Shown here piece by piece: positions 5,918-6,893 of a DNA stretch of 6,893 nt. The stretch's first letter is position 1. Every line of letters starts with the position of its first letter. Both the position numbers and the translations under genes were made by a program. Under the pieces are notes generated by a model, which did no database searches, was not told the origin of the DNA, and was given only the letters and a program-made list of their open reading frames with translations. Location of the stretch: assembly GCA_031278025.1 (NCBI GenBank), contig JAITLF010000246.1, forward strand, positions 1 to 6,893, given 5' to 3'. This DNA is from Treponema sp. GTDB lineage: Bacteria > Spirochaetota > Spirochaetia > Treponematales > Breznakiellaceae.

Positions 5918-6538
5918 TTAACCGGCGTCCATTAGGAGGCCTCCTTCAATTTCTCTCAAATACCGGTCCAACAGAATCAGTGTCCGTGCTTTCCTCGGAT
6001 CTCCCAGGACGCGCGTCAGCTCCGTTCTCCGAATTTCGTAAACAGTTCCATCCTTCCTGATCCGCCTGATCAGTACTTCCCCCGGCAAAGCCGACGGCAA
6101 GGCCGACGGCAGGGCCGACGGCCCTTCAAACAGCAACACTGTCCTCAGTGTTCCGGGAATATCTCCAACCGGCAAAGCCGACGGCAAGGCCGATGGCAGG
6201 GCCGACGCATCCGCGGGACCGAAGCGGGCGCTTACCCTGGTTCCCTTTCCCGTTTCCGAATCCAGTTCCCAGCTTCCGCCCGATTCTTCCGCGGCGCGGG
6301 CCATAAAGGGAATACCCCTGCCTCCGGCCGTTGCGGGCAGGGACGCGCCCTTAGCGTAATCCGCCGCGACGCGCCTTACACGATCAAGCTGTTCCCTGTC
6401 CATACCCCTTCCGTTGTCGCGGATGGTAAAACTGAAAGCCCCGTTTTCGCGGATCTCAAGCTCAACCAGATCCGCGCCGGAACCGGCCGCATTCTGGGCC
6501 ATATCAATAACGATGTCGCCCAGACAACTATGTCCCAT
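5918..6538 (-). CDS. GHKL/histidine-kinase-like ATPase-domain protein within the hydrogenase operon
   Basis: 206 residues, soluble, no membrane or signal segment. The N-terminal half is an HATPase_c fold: an N-box with N16 (DIVIDMAQNAAGSGA), a G1 box DNGRGM (D41, G43, G45), a G2-like GGRGIPFM (72-79) and GKGTRV (97-102). There is no phospho-acceptor His domain or receiver, so it is not a complete sensor kinase. From memory, similar stand-alone ATPase-domain genes sit beside hydC/hndA in clostridial hyd operons (e.g. C. thermocellum), with unknown role. Two blocks of SALPSALPSALP (112-123 and 141-152) interrupt the C-terminal half around a GDIPGTLRTVLL segment. The residues between G1 and G2, the ATP lid, look poorly conserved compared with what I recall for the clostridial relatives. 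The ATG is 4 nt after the hndA stop with no clear ribosome site, so translation is probably coupled. Function could be regulatory, anti-sigma-like, or assembly; unproven. Confidence 0.8.
   Translation of the reverse strand: MGHSCLGDIVIDMAQNAAGSGADLVELEIRENGAFSFTIRDNGRGMDREQLDRVRRVAADYAKGASLPATAGGRGIPFMARAAEESGGSWELDSETGKGTRVSARFGPADASALPSALPSALPVGDIPGTLRTVLLFEGPSALPSALPSALPGEVLIRRIRKDGTVYEIRRTELTRVLGDPRKARTLILLDRYLREIEGGLLMDAG
6084..6119. repeat. 36-bp block of three 12-bp units, copy 1 (codes SALP x3)
   Basis: Three consecutive units, ggcaaagccgac, ggcaaggccgac, ggcagggccgac. Each contains the short palindromes gccgacggc and ggc-nnn-gcc. Read in the minus-strand gene they encode residues 141-152 of the ATPase-domain protein. 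The copy at 6171-6206 has the same three units in the same order with one base changed. Confidence 0.9.
6171..6206. repeat. 36-bp block of three 12-bp units, copy 2 (codes SALP x3)
   Basis: Same block as 6084-6119, differing only at 6194 (t for c, silent, Ala). It encodes residues 112-123. The aaa/aag/agg variation among units is shared by both copies, so the whole block was duplicated or inserted twice rather than each array growing separately. Confidence 0.9.
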
Positions 6539-6542
6539 AGAA

Positions 6543-6893
6543 TTAAAGGACCCGGTACTTCGCGATAATTTCCGGAAGCTGCTCCTTGGTTACCTTGCCG
6601 TAGGTATCGTTACCGACGGTAACCACCGGGGCAAGACCGCAGCAGCCCACACAGCGCACCGGATCGATGGAAAAAAGCCCATCCTCCGTAACACCGCCCT
6701 CGCCGATACCCAAAATGTTCCGGGCCTCTTCGATCAGGTCCTGCCCGCCCTTAAGGTAGCAGGCCGTTCCCAGACAAACCGATATTTTGTACTTGCCCGG
6801 TTTGGTTGTCTTAAAAAAGTGGTAAAAAGTGATAACCCCGTAGATCCGGGCCAGGGGAATTTTCGTGATCAGGGCGATCTTTTCCGCCGCCGC
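6543..6893 (-). CDS. hndA: NuoE-like [2Fe-2S] subunit of the hydrogenase (5' end beyond window)
   Basis: The C-terminal 116 residues of the 24-kDa-type subunit (HydC in HydABC naming), which carries a [2Fe-2S] cluster and passes electrons to or from the flavin subunit. The frame is open at the window edge; family members are about 150-170 residues, so some 40-50 N-terminal residues are missing. Visible features are the helical-bundle end with IPLARIYGVITFYHFF, the first cluster pair VCLGTACYLKGG (CxxxxC) and the second CVGCCGLAPV (CxxxC), then the usual tail KVTKEQLPEIIAKYRVL. TAA is at 6545-6543 and the ATPase gene begins 4 nt later. As the first visible gene of the unit, its promoter would lie to the right of the window. 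Confidence 0.95.
   Translation of the reverse strand, partial: AAAEKIALITKIPLARIYGVITFYHFFKTTKPGKYKISVCLGTACYLKGGQDLIEEARNILGIGEGGVTEDGLFSIDPVRCVGCCGLAPVVTVGNDTYGKVTKEQLPEIIAKYRVL

Noticed and set aside
6084..6206. CRISPR-like or satellite array
   Set aside because: Units are 12 bp, contiguous and coding in frame, with no spacers of uniform length.

Overview
The window is a stretch of a bacterial chromosome, most likely from a spirochaete of the Treponema group. The reasons are the treponeme-like glutamyl-tRNA synthetase (N-terminus MEVRVRYAPSPTGLQHIGG) and an anaerobic-fermenter type [FeFe] hydrogenase operon. Termite-gut treponemes are a plausible source, but the species cannot be fixed from sequence alone. 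Every gene I can support lies on the minus strand, so transcription runs from high to low coordinates. The long plus-strand open frames are antisense shadows.

Right to middle (6893 to 1773) is a five-gene hydrogenase operon in the order hndA (NuoE-like [2Fe-2S] subunit, 5' end cut by the window edge), a small GHKL/histidine-kinase-like ATPase-domain gene, hndB (thioredoxin-fold ferredoxin-like subunit), hndC (NuoF-like flavin/NAD(P)H subunit with extra ferredoxin domains) and hndD (catalytic [FeFe] hydrogenase with H-cluster). Together HndABCD form a soluble cytoplasmic multimeric hydrogenase of the HydABC/Hnd type. Members of this family couple H2 to both NAD(P)(H) and ferredoxin by flavin-linked electron bifurcation or its reverse. 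The direction used in this organism cannot be read from the sequence. The operon promoter lies outside the window.

The gaps inside the operon are structured. Between the ATPase gene and hndB there is a perfect 13-bp inverted repeat. Between hndC and hndD there is an 89-bp spacer with a nine-codon reading frame that has a strong Shine-Dalgarno sequence, a hairpin over its start codon, and a GC-rich terminator-like hairpin just before the hndD ribosome binding site. After hndD there is a 16-bp stem enclosing an inner hairpin, probably the 3' end of the hydrogenase transcript.

Left part (1667 to 1): a textbook -35/-10 promoter (TTGACA, 17 bp, TATCCT) drives a second unit. It starts with a previously unannotated candidate 32-residue small ORF with a good Shine-Dalgarno site, followed after 2 nt by gltX, whose 3' end is cut by the window edge.

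The oddest signal is in the ATPase-domain gene. A block of about 36 bp made of three diverged 12-bp units, encoding SALP-SALP-SALP, occurs twice in frame 87 bp apart. The two copies differ at one base, which suggests copying of a whole block rather than local slippage, and possibly a dispersed in-frame repeat family.
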